From assembly GCF_015670405.1 (NCBI RefSeq), contig NZ_JADPBQ010000011.1, positions 64,167 to 128,166 of the forward strand: DNA of 64,000 nt, written 5' to 3'. Positions 9,161 through 18,545 of this stretch are shown here, piece by piece. Each line of letters opens with the position of its first letter. Positions within the stretch are counted from its first letter, which is position 1. The position numbers and the translations under genes were made by a program. Source of the DNA: Clostridium sp. 1001271B_151109_B4 (GTDB taxonomy: Bacteria > Bacillota > Clostridia > Clostridiales > Clostridiaceae). The notes beneath the pieces are model-generated. The model was not told where the DNA came from. It saw only the letters and a list, made by a program, of their open reading frames with translations, and did no database searches.

Positions 9161-10333
9161 GTGATTAAAGTTATTAAAAATGTAAATGTATATGCCCCAG
9201 AAAAGCTAGGTAAAAAAGATATTGTAATAGTAAGTGATAAAATTGAAGAAATATATGATTGTGTAAATATTCCAAATGATTTTGTTAATATAAGTATAAT
9301 AGATGGAAAAGATAAAATATTATTTCCAGGATTTTTAGATTCTCATGTTCATATCATTGGTGGTGGTGGTGAAGGGGGATTTAAAACAAGAACTCCAGAA
9401 ATATCAGTAATTTCATTAGTTGAAGCAGGAATAACTACTGTAGTTGGCTGTATAGGAACTGATGGGGTATGTAGAGATATGAGGTCATTAATTGCAAAAG
9501 CTAAAGGATTAGAAGAGGAAGGAATAACTTCATATTGTTATACAGGTTCTTATGAAATACCGGTAAAAACTATAACTGAAAGTATTAAAGGCGACTTTAT
9601 GATGGTTGATAAAATTATTGGAGTAGGAGAAGTTGCATTATCAGATCATAGAAGCTCTCAAGCAACATATCAAGATTTTATAAATACTGTTGCTCAAGCT
9701 AGAGTAGGAGGAATATTATCAGGAAAAGCAGGGATTGTTAATGTTCATTTAGGGGATGGGGCAAGAAGATTAGATTATTTATTTAAATTAATAGAAGAAA
9801 CTGAAATTCCATCAACTCAACTTTTACCTACACATATTAATAGAAGTGATAAATTATTTAAAGTTGGAATTGAATATGCTAAAAAGGGTGGTTTTATTGA
9901 TTTGACAACAAGCTCAGATCCAAGATATTTAGAACCAGGTGAATTAAGAGCAGCAGAGGGTTTAGCTCTTTTATTAAAGAATGGAGTAGATATAAAACAT
10001 ATAACTTTTTCTTCTGATGGGAATGGTAGCATGCCTGTCTTTGATAATTCAGGTAAGTTAGTTGGATTAGGAATATGTTCAGTTCAAACACTTTATAGGG
10101 AAGTTAAAGATAGTATAAATGAACATAATGTACCTATAGAAAAGGCAATTCAAGTAATTACATCAAATGTGGCAGAAGTTTTAAAGTTAGATAATAAAGG
10201 TAGAATAGAAGCCGGAAAAGATGCAGACATTGTAATAGTTGATAAGGAAACATTGGAGATTGATACTGTAATTGCTAAAGGAAAAGTATTAGTAAGTGAA
10301 GGAAAGGCAATAATAAGGCCGACTTTTGAATAA
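9161..10333 (+). CDS. iadA: Beta-aspartyl (isoaspartyl) dipeptidase
   Basis: Amidohydrolase-superfamily metallo-dipeptidase that cleaves isoaspartyl dipeptides arising from damaged proteins. From the GTG at 9161, preceded by AAAGGAGGAG, it has 390 residues, the usual IadA length. The 409-residue frame from 9104 has no ribosome binding site. Metal-binding and family motifs are SHVHIIGGGGEGG, VHLGDGARR, LLPTHINRSD and FSSDGNGS. The C-terminus (GRIEAGKDADIVIVD) is the usual composite beta-domain return. It stands alone, with a convergent terminator downstream. Confidence 0.93.
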   Translation: MIKVIKNVNVYAPEKLGKKDIVIVSDKIEEIYDCVNIPNDFVNISIIDGKDKILFPGFLDSHVHIIGGGGEGGFKTRTPEISVISLVEAGITTVVGCIGTDGVCRDMRSLIAKAKGLEEEGITSYCYTGSYEIPVKTITESIKGDFMMVDKIIGVGEVALSDHRSSQATYQDFINTVAQARVGGILSGKAGIVNVHLGDGARRLDYLFKLIEETEIPSTQLLPTHINRSDKLFKVGIEYAKKGGFIDLTTSSDPRYLEPGELRAAEGLALLLKNGVDIKHITFSSDGNGSMPVFDNSGKLVGLGICSVQTLYREVKDSINEHNVPIEKAIQVITSNVAEVLKLDNKGRIEAGKDADIVIVDKETLEIDTVIAKGKVLVSEGKAIIRPTFE

Positions 10334-10338
10334 GATTT

Positions 10339-10367
10339 AAGGGTTACCATAAAGGTAACCCTTTTTT
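10339..10367. terminator. Terminator shared by iadA and the convergent hydrolase gene
   Basis: Perfect 10-bp stem AAGGGTTACC / GGTAACCCTT (10339-10348, 10354-10363) with a T run. It lies directly between convergent stop codons. Confidence 0.9.
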
Positions 10368-10368
10368 G

Positions 10369-10944
10369 CTACAATGTGAAAAATAAGTGTTGTCCTATAC
10401 TAATTATGTTATGTTTTTCTACACCTTGCATCCAGGAGCAAGTAGCTATATCTGGATTATAGAAAAATACAGCATCTCCTGTAGGATCATTTCCACTTAA
10501 TGCATCATAAACAGCATCAAAGCATTCTTGAGTTGGTTCAACATTAATTTGACCATCAACAATGCAAGAAAAAGCTCTAGGTTGATATACAACGCCTTCA
10601 ATTGTATTAGGAAAACCATTGTTAAGAGCTCTGTTTAATATTACTGATGCAACAGCAACTTTACCCTCATAGGGCTCACCTTTACTTTCAGCATATACTA
10701 CTTGAGACATTAAATAAATATCTGATTGTGTTAAATAAAGCATTTGATTATTTTCTTTAAAAACTTGTACGTAATCATCATCAGATAAGTTTATATAGTT
10801 ATTTGTGTTACTTTCTAAATTAGCTAAATCGTTGTCTAATATTGTACTTGCGCTTACTTCAATATATGAATTATATAAGCTTAAGTCAAGTGCTGAAAGG
10901 GATAGTGTTAGTATAATACAAAATAAGAATTTTCCAAATTTCAT
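10369..10944 (-). CDS. Cell wall hydrolase, SleB/Hydrolase_2 family
   Basis: 191 residues from the ATG at 10944, which follows AAGGAGG; the longer frame (10971) lacks a site. An N-terminal hydrophobic signal (KFGKFLFCIILTLSLSALDLSL) is followed by a short spacer. The catalytic domain then contains LMSQVVYAESKGEPYEGKVA, VILNRALNNGFPNTIEGVVY and FYNPDIATCSWM, hallmarks of the cortex-lytic enzyme SleB catalytic domain (lytic transglycosylase, Glu in YAESKGEP). It lacks the N-terminal peptidoglycan-binding domain of full SleB, so it may be a SleB/CwlJ-like wall hydrolase rather than the germination enzyme itself. Confidence 0.85.
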   Translation of the reverse strand: MKFGKFLFCIILTLSLSALDLSLYNSYIEVSASTILDNDLANLESNTNNYINLSDDDYVQVFKENNQMLYLTQSDIYLMSQVVYAESKGEPYEGKVAVASVILNRALNNGFPNTIEGVVYQPRAFSCIVDGQINVEPTQECFDAVYDALSGNDPTGDAVFFYNPDIATCSWMQGVEKHNIISIGQHLFFTL

Positions 10945-11017
10945 AATAAACCTCCTTTTGGAATAACCCAATCGAGATTTATTTTACCCAAAAAATTTAA
11001 AATAATACAAAACATTA

Positions 11018-12037
11018 TCAAAAAGAGTTTAATAATGATTCAAAGGAAGTTTTTACATCCTCATATTTAGAAAATGCATTTTCGTAATATTTGTCTATAC
11101 TTTTTTTATTATCTTCATATGATGAAGAGGATTTTTCATAAATAACTGCAATTTTAAGAGAATTTAAATAAGTAGAGTATAAGGAAAACGTATTATTTAC
11201 AGAGTTATAATAGGAAATACATCCCTCTGGTATAGAAGAATAATTAAAATCATTTTTTATCACTGTTAAAGCATCTTCTTTTTTCTTTATATCATCAAGT
11301 ATTACATCTAATGAACGATTATCTTTTCTTATTAACTTGATTGCGGGTTCTAAGTCTTCTAATAAATCAGAAAAACTATTAGTACATTTAGTAAGCTTTT
11401 CAATATAGGCATTATATTGAGTAGTTTTTATAGAGTCTTGTTTATTCAGTTTATCAATTGTATTTAAATAGCTAATTAAGTTATCAAAAAAGGTTTCGCT
11501 ATCTTCTGGTAACTCTAAAGAAAATCCATAAGGAGATAATTCATCATAACTACTATTGCAGTTTTCTTTTAATACTAATATTTGTGAAGTAATTTCAGAA
11601 GCTGTTAAGTTACTTGTATATGATAAAACTTCAAGACAGTATTTATAAAGATTTTCTGTATTTTCTATACAGGATGTAAGTTTTGGAATTATTTCAGGAG
11701 TTTCATTGTTAGCTACAACGGTTGAGGCAACCTTTTCTTTTAATGAACTTAGTTTGCTTAAATCATCAGTTAATATACTTGAAGCTGATTTAGTATTTAC
11801 TGTTACTCCATTAATACAATCTTTTAAAGTAGAGTTAATAGAAGAAAGTTCAGTAACGTAAGGTTCAAATTCTTTTGATGAAGTATCTGTAATAACTAAT
11901 CCATTATTACTTAAGGTTTGAATAGCATTATTATTTTTATATAATAATATCATCATAGTAGATGTTACAATTACACCTATGCTTAAAGTAATTAAGAATA
12001 TTTTATTCTCAGATAATGTTTTTTTTATATTTTCCAA
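11018..12037 (-). CDS. Membrane-anchored extracellular helical protein of unknown function
   Basis: 339 residues, not recognised. A TTG start is preceded by AAGGATG. Residues about 13-33 form one transmembrane segment (FLITLSIGVIVTSTMMILLY). The rest is a Ser/Thr/Asn-rich, probably alpha-helical outside domain with heptad-like stretches and three or four cysteines (DCINGV, SCIENTE, YCLEVL, NCNSSY). It is transcribed towards the SleB-like gene with about 70 bases between them, so both may be expressed together. No catalytic motif is visible. A structural or regulatory envelope role is only a guess. Confidence 0.6.
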   Translation of the reverse strand: MENIKKTLSENKIFLITLSIGVIVTSTMMILLYKNNNAIQTLSNNGLVITDTSSKEFEPYVTELSSINSTLKDCINGVTVNTKSASSILTDDLSKLSSLKEKVASTVVANNETPEIIPKLTSCIENTENLYKYCLEVLSYTSNLTASEITSQILVLKENCNSSYDELSPYGFSLELPEDSETFFDNLISYLNTIDKLNKQDSIKTTQYNAYIEKLTKCTNSFSDLLEDLEPAIKLIRKDNRSLDVILDDIKKKEDALTVIKNDFNYSSIPEGCISYYNSVNNTFSLYSTYLNSLKIAVIYEKSSSSYEDNKKSIDKYYENAFSKYEDVKTSFESLLNSF

Positions 12038-12219
12038 AAAAATTCACATCCTTTAAGTATAATTACAATTTAAATATTATGAAGAAATCATTTTATATAA
12101 TTTATATTAAGAAAAAAGGAAATTATACTTAAAAGAGGAATTAAAAATAAAATAATAATATTTTAACAATTATTATTATAGTGTATAATTTAATTAGTAA
12201 ATTTATGGTGGTGGATTAG

Positions 12220-13074
12220 ATGCAAAACTTTATTACGATAGTAATGAATTCACTAAAGAGTATGTCAGTTACTGCTGTTATTGATATTTTAGTAGTAGCA
12301 TTTATATTTTATAAAGGATATATGTTAATTAAAGAAACAAGAGCTGAGCAGCTATTAAAGGGAATAGCATTTATTATTATTCTAATTCCAATTAGTTCTA
12401 TTTTAAATTTAAGCATGCTATATTTTATATTAAGCAAGACTTTGACAATTGGAATAATATCTGTTGTAATAATATTTCAGCCTGAAATTAGAAGAGCTTT
12501 AGAGCATTTAGGTAGAAGTGCTTTTGAAGATAAGCATGGTCTTGTTGATAAGGAACAGAGAAATATCTATGTAAATGAAATTGTTAATGCTGTATCTAAC
12601 TTAGCAGAAACTAAAACAGGTGCATTAATAGCAATTGAACAAGGAACAGGGCTAGGGGAGATTATTTCTTCAGGAACTATTATTGATGCAAAAATTACTG
12701 CAAATTTATTAGAAAATATATTTGTAGTTAATACTCCACTTCATGATGGAGCTACAATAATAGGTAAAGATAGAATAGTAGCTTCTGGATGTGTTTTACC
12801 TTTGACTAATAATCAAGAGATAAATAAAAAATTAGGAACCAGGCATAGAGCAGGAATAGGACTCTCAGAAATATCAGATGCTTTAGTTATTATAGTATCA
12901 GAAGAAACAGGAACTATTTCTTTAGCTATAAATGGACGTTTAACAAGAAATTATGATAAGGATAGATTAAGAAGTATCTTACTAAAGATAATGGATCATA
13001 GAGAAGAGAAGAATGTTAAAACTGCTGGCAAGAAGGTGAAAACATGGATAACTGGAATAATAAACAGAAAGTAA
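12220..13074 (+). CDS. cdaA: Diadenylate cyclase CdaA
   Basis: Makes cyclic di-AMP from two ATP. 284 residues: about three N-terminal transmembrane helices (17-90), a short linker, then the DAC domain with the hallmark DGA motif at 176-178 (LHDGATII) and RHR at 208-210 (GTRHRAG). The ATG follows GGTGG. The cdaR gene starts inside its last 31 bases, so the two are translationally coupled. In many Firmicutes glmM completes this operon, but here glmM lies 7 kb downstream at 20.45 kb. Confidence 0.93.
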   Translation: MQNFITIVMNSLKSMSVTAVIDILVVAFIFYKGYMLIKETRAEQLLKGIAFIIILIPISSILNLSMLYFILSKTLTIGIISVVIIFQPEIRRALEHLGRSAFEDKHGLVDKEQRNIYVNEIVNAVSNLAETKTGALIAIEQGTGLGEIISSGTIIDAKITANLLENIFVVNTPLHDGATIIGKDRIVASGCVLPLTNNQEINKKLGTRHRAGIGLSEISDALVIIVSEETGTISLAINGRLTRNYDKDRLRSILLKIMDHREEKNVKTAGKKVKTWITGIINRK

Positions 13075-14318
13075 TAGTTCAATTTGTATGTATTTTGCTA
13101 TCTTTAGGCTTATGGATTTATGTAACTAATATTGAAAATCCACTAAAGTCTTATGAATTAAATAATGTGCCAGTAGAAATATTAAATTCAGATAGTTTGA
13201 AAGATGCAGGATTGGCGTTATCTCCAAATCAAGACTTTTATGTAAAGTTAAAAATTGAAGGTAATACCCAAGATTTATTTAGTATAGATAAAAGTGATTT
13301 TAAGATAACGGTAGATTTAAGTGAATTTGTACTTAAAAAAGGAGAAAATAAGATTGCTGTAAACATTCAAGAAGCTCCAAGTACAGTAAAGATTAAAAAT
13401 AGTAGTGGGCTAACAATTACAGTTAATACTGAGGAGTATTCTACAAAAGAGGTGCCGGTAAAATCAGAGATTAATGTTATATCAAAGTCTAGTTATTATG
13501 TTGCAACACCGGTATTTAGTCCAGAAACTGTAACAGTATCGGGACCAGAATCTTTAGTTAACAAAGTTACTAAAGTAATTGCTGAAGGCGAAGAAAGTAA
13601 TGCAGTAAAGACTATTGTGAAAAATTACATTATATCACCAGTGGATGATAATGGTGATGAGGTTACAGGGATAGAATTATCACAAAAGTGGGTTGAAGCA
13701 ACTATTGAAATTAACGAAGGAAAAACAGTTCCTATAAAAATAAATACAACAGGAACATTATCTAATGGCTTGAGATTAAAATCAATATCATCTGATATAA
13801 CGGAGATTAGAATAACAGGACCAGAAGGGATTTTAAATAATGTAAATGAAATTGGAACAGAGATAATTGATTTATCTGCAATAAAAGATTCAACTACTGT
13901 AGATGTTGCATTAGGAATACCAGATGGGATATCAATTCATAATGGTGAAAGTTCAATAAAAGTTAATATATCAGTAGATAAGTCTCAGACCAAGGAGTTT
14001 ACAATTTCTTATTCAATAATAGGAACAACAGCAGAAGGATTGACTATTGTGCCAGATTCAGAGAGTGTTACAATAACAGTATCAGGTTATGCTGATGTAT
14101 TAAATAATCTAACAGAGTCAAACTTTACTGCAGAGTTAGATGTTTCAGAATATACTGAGGCTGGAGAATACACTAAAGTACCTACTGTAAATTTAGTTAG
14201 TGTAGATAATGTTAATATAGATAACGTAAGTGAAGTAAAATTGACTATATCTAAAGATACGCAGACTAGTACTGATCCTGATGATAGTACAGGAAATACA
14301 GAAGAATTAAATGAATAA
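13044..14318 (+). CDS. cdaR: CdaA regulatory protein CdaR (YbbR-domain protein)
   Basis: 424 residues. One N-terminal transmembrane helix (VIVQFVCILLSLGLWIYV) is followed by four successive YbbR repeats outside the membrane, recognisable by V-P-V and VTVSGPESLVNKV / IRITGPEGILNNV / VTITVSGYADVLNN-type segments. A Thr/Asp/Gly-rich tail ends it. It overlaps cdaA by 31 bases, with AAGGTG upstream of the ATG. The family modulates c-di-AMP synthesis by contacting CdaA. Confidence 0.9.
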   Translation: MDNWNNKQKVIVQFVCILLSLGLWIYVTNIENPLKSYELNNVPVEILNSDSLKDAGLALSPNQDFYVKLKIEGNTQDLFSIDKSDFKITVDLSEFVLKKGENKIAVNIQEAPSTVKIKNSSGLTITVNTEEYSTKEVPVKSEINVISKSSYYVATPVFSPETVTVSGPESLVNKVTKVIAEGEESNAVKTIVKNYIISPVDDNGDEVTGIELSQKWVEATIEINEGKTVPIKINTTGTLSNGLRLKSISSDITEIRITGPEGILNNVNEIGTEIIDLSAIKDSTTVDVALGIPDGISIHNGESSIKVNISVDKSQTKEFTISYSIIGTTAEGLTIVPDSESVTITVSGYADVLNNLTESNFTAELDVSEYTEAGEYTKVPTVNLVSVDNVNIDNVSEVKLTISKDTQTSTDPDDSTGNTEELNE

Positions 14319-14325
14319 TTTATCG

Positions 14326-14359
14326 TTAAGGTCAATCTAAATATTTGGATTGACCTTAA
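14326..14359 (+). other. Hairpin after cdaR
   Basis: A perfect 12-bp inverted repeat (14326-14337 with 14348-14359) between cdaR and the FAD enzyme gene. No T run follows, so it may be a weak terminator or an RNA-stability element. Confidence 0.5.
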
Positions 14360-14380
14360 TGACCAATATGAGGTGAATAT

Positions 14381-15982
14381 ATGACAATAAGAATAAATAA
14401 TCTAAGCCTTGGTTTAGATGATGACATAAGTTTATTAAAGAAAAAGATAAGTAAAAAATTAAGAATTTCAGAAAAAGAAATTGAAAACTTAAGAATAGTA
14501 AGAGAAAGTATTGATGCTAGAAAAAAGGATAATATTAAACTTACATATGCAGTTGAAATTAATCACAAAGATGAAGAAAAGTTAGTTAATAGACTTCATG
14601 ATAATGATGTCAGGGTAGATGTATCTAAGTATGAACCGGATGTTGAACCAGGAGCTGAAAGACTTAATAATAGGCCAGTAGTAGTTGGACTTGGGCCAGC
14701 AGGATTATTTTCAGCATTAATGTTAGCTCAAAAAGGTTATAAACCATTGGTGATAGAACGTGGAGAAGATGTTGATAAAAGAACAGAGACTGTGGATAGA
14801 TTTTGGAAAACTGGTGAACTTAATTTAGAATCAAATGTTCAGTTTGGTGAAGGGGGAGCAGGTTCATTTTCAGATGGAAAGCTTACTACTAGAATTAAGG
14901 ATAAAAAATGTGACTATGTCTTAGCAGAACTTGTTAAAGCAGGAGCTCCAGCAGAAATAAAATATGAAGCAAAGCCGCACGTTGGAACAGATATACTAAA
15001 GGATGTAGTAAAAAATATAAGAAAACAAATAATTGCTTTAGGAGGAGAGGTTAGATTTTCCTCTAAGCTTGAATATATAAAGAGTAATGATGGAAAAATA
15101 AAAAGTATAGTTGTAAATGGTGATGAAATACCATGTGATGCACTTGTTTTAGCGTTGGGGCATAGTTCAAGAGATACATATGAAATGTTACATAAAATAG
15201 GAATATTTATGGAGCCAAAGGCATTTGCAATTGGTGTTAGAATTGAGCATCCTCAAGAAATGATTAATGTTGGGCAATACGGTAAGATGGCAAGTCATCC
15301 AAGATTACAAGCAGCAAGTTACAATTTAACTTATCAAAGTAAAGATTTAGGTAGAGGAGTATATTCATTCTGTATGTGTCCCGGTGGAGTAGTAGTAGCG
15401 GCTGCTTCAGAAGAAAAGAGATTAGTTTCAAATGGTATGAGTTATCATGCAAGAGATAAGGCTAATTCAAATTCTGCATTAGTTGTAACTGTTGGACCAG
15501 AAGATTTTGAAGGAACTTCAGTATTAAGAGGAATGGAATTCCAAAGGCATTATGAATCATTAGCTTACAAAGTTGGTGGTGGTGGATACAAAGCTCCAGT
15601 TCAATTATTAGGTGATTTTGTTAATGATAGAAAATCAACTAAATTAGGAGCAGTTATTCCAAGTTATGAACCTGGCTTTGAATTTGCAGATATGAGAGAA
15701 TGTTTACCTTCTTATGTTGTTAATGGAATTAAAGAAGGTGTAAATAATTTTGATAGAAAAATTAAAGGCTACGGAAGAGAAGATGCTGTGTTAACGGGTA
15801 TTGAAACAAGAACTTCAGCTCCAGTTAAAATAACTAGAAATGAAAGATTAGAAAGTATTTCTTTAAGTGGTCTATACCCATGTGGAGAAGGAGCAGGTTT
15901 CGCTGGAGGAATAGTATCTGCAGCAGTAGACGGAATCAAAGTTGCAGAGAGAATTATAGAAAAATATAGTCCAATACAGTAG
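14381..15982 (+). CDS. FAD-dependent dehydrogenase (COG2509 type)
   Basis: 533 residues. An N-terminal ~95-residue alpha/beta domain precedes a dinucleotide-binding motif VGLGPAGLFSALMLAQKGYKPLVIERG (two stretches, about 101-127). The family signature VQFGEGGAGSFSDGKLTTR is at about 153-171. A C-terminal FAD motif LYPCGEGAGFAGGIVSAA closes the fold. The cytoplasmic flavoprotein family is widespread in Firmicutes, and its substrate is unknown. The ATG follows GAGGTG. It sits alone between cdaR and the 6S-like RNA. Confidence 0.85.
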   Translation: MTIRINNLSLGLDDDISLLKKKISKKLRISEKEIENLRIVRESIDARKKDNIKLTYAVEINHKDEEKLVNRLHDNDVRVDVSKYEPDVEPGAERLNNRPVVVGLGPAGLFSALMLAQKGYKPLVIERGEDVDKRTETVDRFWKTGELNLESNVQFGEGGAGSFSDGKLTTRIKDKKCDYVLAELVKAGAPAEIKYEAKPHVGTDILKDVVKNIRKQIIALGGEVRFSSKLEYIKSNDGKIKSIVVNGDEIPCDALVLALGHSSRDTYEMLHKIGIFMEPKAFAIGVRIEHPQEMINVGQYGKMASHPRLQAASYNLTYQSKDLGRGVYSFCMCPGGVVVAAASEEKRLVSNGMSYHARDKANSNSALVVTVGPEDFEGTSVLRGMEFQRHYESLAYKVGGGGYKAPVQLLGDFVNDRKSTKLGAVIPSYEPGFEFADMRECLPSYVVNGIKEGVNNFDRKIKGYGREDAVLTGIETRTSAPVKITRNERLESISLSGLYPCGEGAGFAGGIVSAAVDGIKVAERIIEKYSPIQ

Positions 15983-16126
15983 TATTAAAAGCAATATATT
16001 TTTAAAAGTTAATGTTTGTGCTGCAAATGGGAACAGTATGATTTTAGATGTAAGTAGATTTTATTAAGCGATATTATAATGAATATTGCATCTAAAAACA
16101 AATTGGAGTATTTACATTAACCTAGG

Positions 16127-16306
16127 AAAAAAGAGATATTATTATTGAAGGGAATATTGAAATCGAGCTGTAGAATTTAATAATTGATAGAAGATAATTT
16201 GCGTGAAGAAGATTATATGTTTGAGCGGTAGCAAATTATCTGGAATCAATTATATAAATTCAAGGCGAAATTTCACTAATCCTCGGAAAAATAATATCTC
16301 TTTTTT
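16127..16306 (+). ncRNA. Rod-shaped structured RNA, 6S RNA-like candidate
   Basis: About 180 bases fold into one long interrupted hairpin. The closing stem is 15 bp (16129-16143 with 16290-16304, ending in T6). Next comes an internal bubble with a TGAAAT/ATTTCA helix. A ~16-bp stem GAATTTA-ATAATTGAT / ATCAATTAT-A-TAAATTC follows, then a 3x3 internal loop, AGATAATTTGC / GCAAATTATCT and a ~28-base terminal loop. This architecture (closing stem, central bubble, long arm, U-run end) is that of 6S RNA, which binds sigma-A holoenzyme. The TATAAT at 16075-16080 lies ~50 bases upstream. Family identity was not verified; it could instead be another orphan ncRNA. Confidence 0.55.
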
Positions 16307-16339
16307 GTTATTTCTGCTATGGTTAGAAATTCAACATGA

Positions 16340-16354
16340 AATTTTCTGAAAATT
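16340..16354 (+). promoter_or_regulatory. CodY box upstream of ptb-buk
   Basis: AATTTTCTGAAAATT matches the CodY consensus AATTTTCWGAAAATT at all 15 positions and is centred ~130 bases before the ptb start. It suggests branched-chain amino acid and GTP control of butyrate formation. No clear -35/-10 pair was assigned. Confidence 0.75.
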
Positions 16355-16476
16355 TAGGTTTTTGTGAAAAAGTTTGGTAAAATAAAATATAAGGTAAATA
16401 TTCCATTTAATTAAAAAGAATACAAATACTTACTAAACAGGGTTATTGGGAAATGAATATATAGGAGAGGTGTAAC

Positions 16477-17385
16477 ATGAGTAAAAGTTTTGATGATTTA
16501 TTAACTAAGTTAAAGGTAGCAAAAACAAAGAAGTTAGCAGTAGCAGTGGCACAAGATGAGCCAGTTTTAGAAGCAGTTAAAGCTGCAAAGGATAGAGGGA
16601 TTGCAGAAGCAATTTTAGTTGGGGATAAAGATAAGATTGAAGAAATTGCTGCAAAAATTGATATGGATTTAACTTCTTTTGAAATAGTTAATGAAGCAGA
16701 TGTTAAAAAAGCTACATTAAAAGCAATTGAATTAGTATCAAGTGGTGCAGCAGATATGGTTATGAAGGGATTAGTTGATACAGCTACTTTCTTAAGAAGT
16801 GTATTAAATAAAGAAGTTGGACTTAGAACAGGAAAGTTAATGTCACATGTATCTGTATTTGAAATTGAAGGAATTGATAGATTAGTTTTATTAACAGATG
16901 CTGCATTTAATACTTATCCAGATTTAAAACAAAAGGTTCAAATTATAAACAATTCTGTAATGGTAGCAAAATCTTGTGGAATAGAAAATCCAAAGGTTGC
17001 TCCAGTTTGTGCAGTAGAAGTTGTAAATCCAGATATGCCAGCAACTATAGATGCGGCATTATTATCTAAGATGAGTGACAGAGGACAAATTAAAGGGTGC
17101 ATAGTTGATGGACCTTTAGCTTTAGATAATGCATTATCTGAAGAAGCAGCACATCATAAAGGGGTAACAGGACCAGTAGCGGGAAAAGCAGATATATTAT
17201 TACTTCCTAATATAGATGTTGCAAATGTTATGTATAAGTCTTTAACTTATACAGCTCATACTAAAAATGGTGGTATATTAGTAGGAACATCAGCTCCAGT
17301 TATTTTAACTTCAAGAGCAGATAGCTTTGAAACAAAGGTAAATTCTATTGCATTAGCTGCATTAGTATCAGAGGGTAGAAAGTAA
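16477..17385 (+). CDS. ptb: Phosphate butyryltransferase
   Basis: Converts butyryl-CoA and phosphate to butyryl phosphate and CoA, the first step of the Ptb-Buk route to butyrate and ATP. 302 residues, the usual length. It shows the phosphotransacetylase/phosphotransbutyrylase fold motifs DMVMKGLVDTATFLRSVLNKEVGLRTG, split at about residues 88-115, and the C-terminal DIANVMYKSLTYTAHTKNGGI-like segment near 245-268. The ATG follows AGGAGAGG. Butyrate kinase starts 24 bases after the stop, forming the classical clostridial ptb-buk operon. Confidence 0.95.
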   Translation: MSKSFDDLLTKLKVAKTKKLAVAVAQDEPVLEAVKAAKDRGIAEAILVGDKDKIEEIAAKIDMDLTSFEIVNEADVKKATLKAIELVSSGAADMVMKGLVDTATFLRSVLNKEVGLRTGKLMSHVSVFEIEGIDRLVLLTDAAFNTYPDLKQKVQIINNSVMVAKSCGIENPKVAPVCAVEVVNPDMPATIDAALLSKMSDRGQIKGCIVDGPLALDNALSEEAAHHKGVTGPVAGKADILLLPNIDVANVMYKSLTYTAHTKNGGILVGTSAPVILTSRADSFETKVNSIALAALVSEGRK

Positions 17386-17409
17386 TATACTTAGGGGGTA
17401 TTGAGAATT

Positions 17410-18477
17410 ATGGCATATAAATTATTAATAATTAATCCAGGGTCAACATCAACTAAAATAGGGGTTTATTCAGGAGAAAAAGAAGTTTTAGTTGAAACAT
17501 TAAGACATTCATCAGATGAAATAGCTAAATATGATACTATTTTTGATCAAAAAAGCTTTAGAAAAGAAGTTATAATGAATATTTTAAAAGAAAATAATAT
17601 TGATGTGAATTCATTAGACGCAATAGTAGGAAGAGGGGGAATGCTTAGACCTATTCCAGGCGGAACTTATGAAGTTACGGATAATTTATTAGAAGATTTA
17701 AAAGTTGGAGTATCAGGACAACATGCATCTAATTTAGGTGGAATATTAGCAAATGAAATTGCAAAGGAAGTTGGAATAAGGTCATTTATAGTTGATCCTG
17801 TTGTTGTAGATGAATTACAAGATGTAGCTAGAATTTCAGGTATTCCTGAACTGCCAAGAAGAAGTATTTTCCATGCGTTAAATCAAAAAGCAGTTGCTAA
17901 GAGATATGCAAGAGAGAATGGAAAAGCATATGATGATTTAAATCTTGTTGTAGTTCATATGGGTGGAGGAGTATCTGTTGCTGCTCATAAGGATGGGTTA
18001 GTTATTGATGTAAATAATACTTTAGATGGAGACGGACCATTTTCACCAGAAAGGGCAGGATCAGTTCCAGTTGGAGATTTAGTTAAGTTATGCTTTAGTG
18101 GAAAGTATACTCAAGCAGAAGTATATAACAAGATAGTTGGTAAGGGTGGTTATGTTGCATACCTTAACACTAATGATGCTAGAGATGTATTAAAAGCTAG
18201 AGAAGAAGGAGATGAATATGCTTCATTAATATTTGATGCATTTATTTATCAAGTTAGCAAAGCTATAGGGGAAATGTCTACTGTTCTTAATGGAAAGGTT
18301 GATCAAATTATTTTAACTGGTGGAATAGCTTATTCAGCTGTAGTAGTCAAAGAAATTAAGAAAAGAGTTAAATGGATTAGTGATATAACTGTTTATCCAG
18401 GAGAAGATGAATTATTAGCATTAGCTCAAGGTGCTATTAGAGTTCTTGATGGAGAAGAAGAAGCAAAGATATACTAA
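17410..18477 (+). CDS. buk: Butyrate kinase
   Basis: Transfers phosphate from butyryl phosphate to ADP. From the ATG at 17410 it has 355 residues ([20 protein letters not shown]), the standard Buk length. The in-frame TTG at 17401 is only two bases from the AGGGGG site and is rejected. ASKHA-fold phosphate motifs are visible: NPGSTSTK at residues 8-15, [10 protein letters not shown] in the middle and ILTGGIAYS near residue 300. It ends the operon with ptb. Confidence 0.95.
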   Translation: MAYKLLIINPGSTSTKIGVYSGEKEVLVETLRHSSDEIAKYDTIFDQKSFRKEVIMNILKENNIDVNSLDAIVGRGGMLRPIPGGTYEVTDNLLEDLKVGVSGQHASNLGGILANEIAKEVGIRSFIVDPVVVDELQDVARISGIPELPRRSIFHALNQKAVAKRYARENGKAYDDLNLVVVHMGGGVSVAAHKDGLVIDVNNTLDGDGPFSPERAGSVPVGDLVKLCFSGKYTQAEVYNKIVGKGGYVAYLNTNDARDVLKAREEGDEYASLIFDAFIYQVSKAIGEMSTVLNGKVDQIILTGGIAYSAVVVKEIKKRVKWISDITVYPGEDELLALAQGAIRVLDGEEEAKIY

Positions 18478-18484
18478 GATTTAA

Positions 18485-18545
18485 ATAATATAATTGCCTC
18501 TGGGATTAATTCAAGGTTTGAATTAATTTCAGGGGTGATTATATT
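18485..18545 (+). terminator. Long interrupted hairpin after buk
   Basis: Three nested helices (TAATATAAT/ATTATATTA, CCTCTG/CAGGGG, ATTAATTCAA/TTGAATTAAT) separated by 2-base bulges begin eight bases after the buk stop. No strong T run is present, so termination efficiency is uncertain. Confidence 0.5.
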
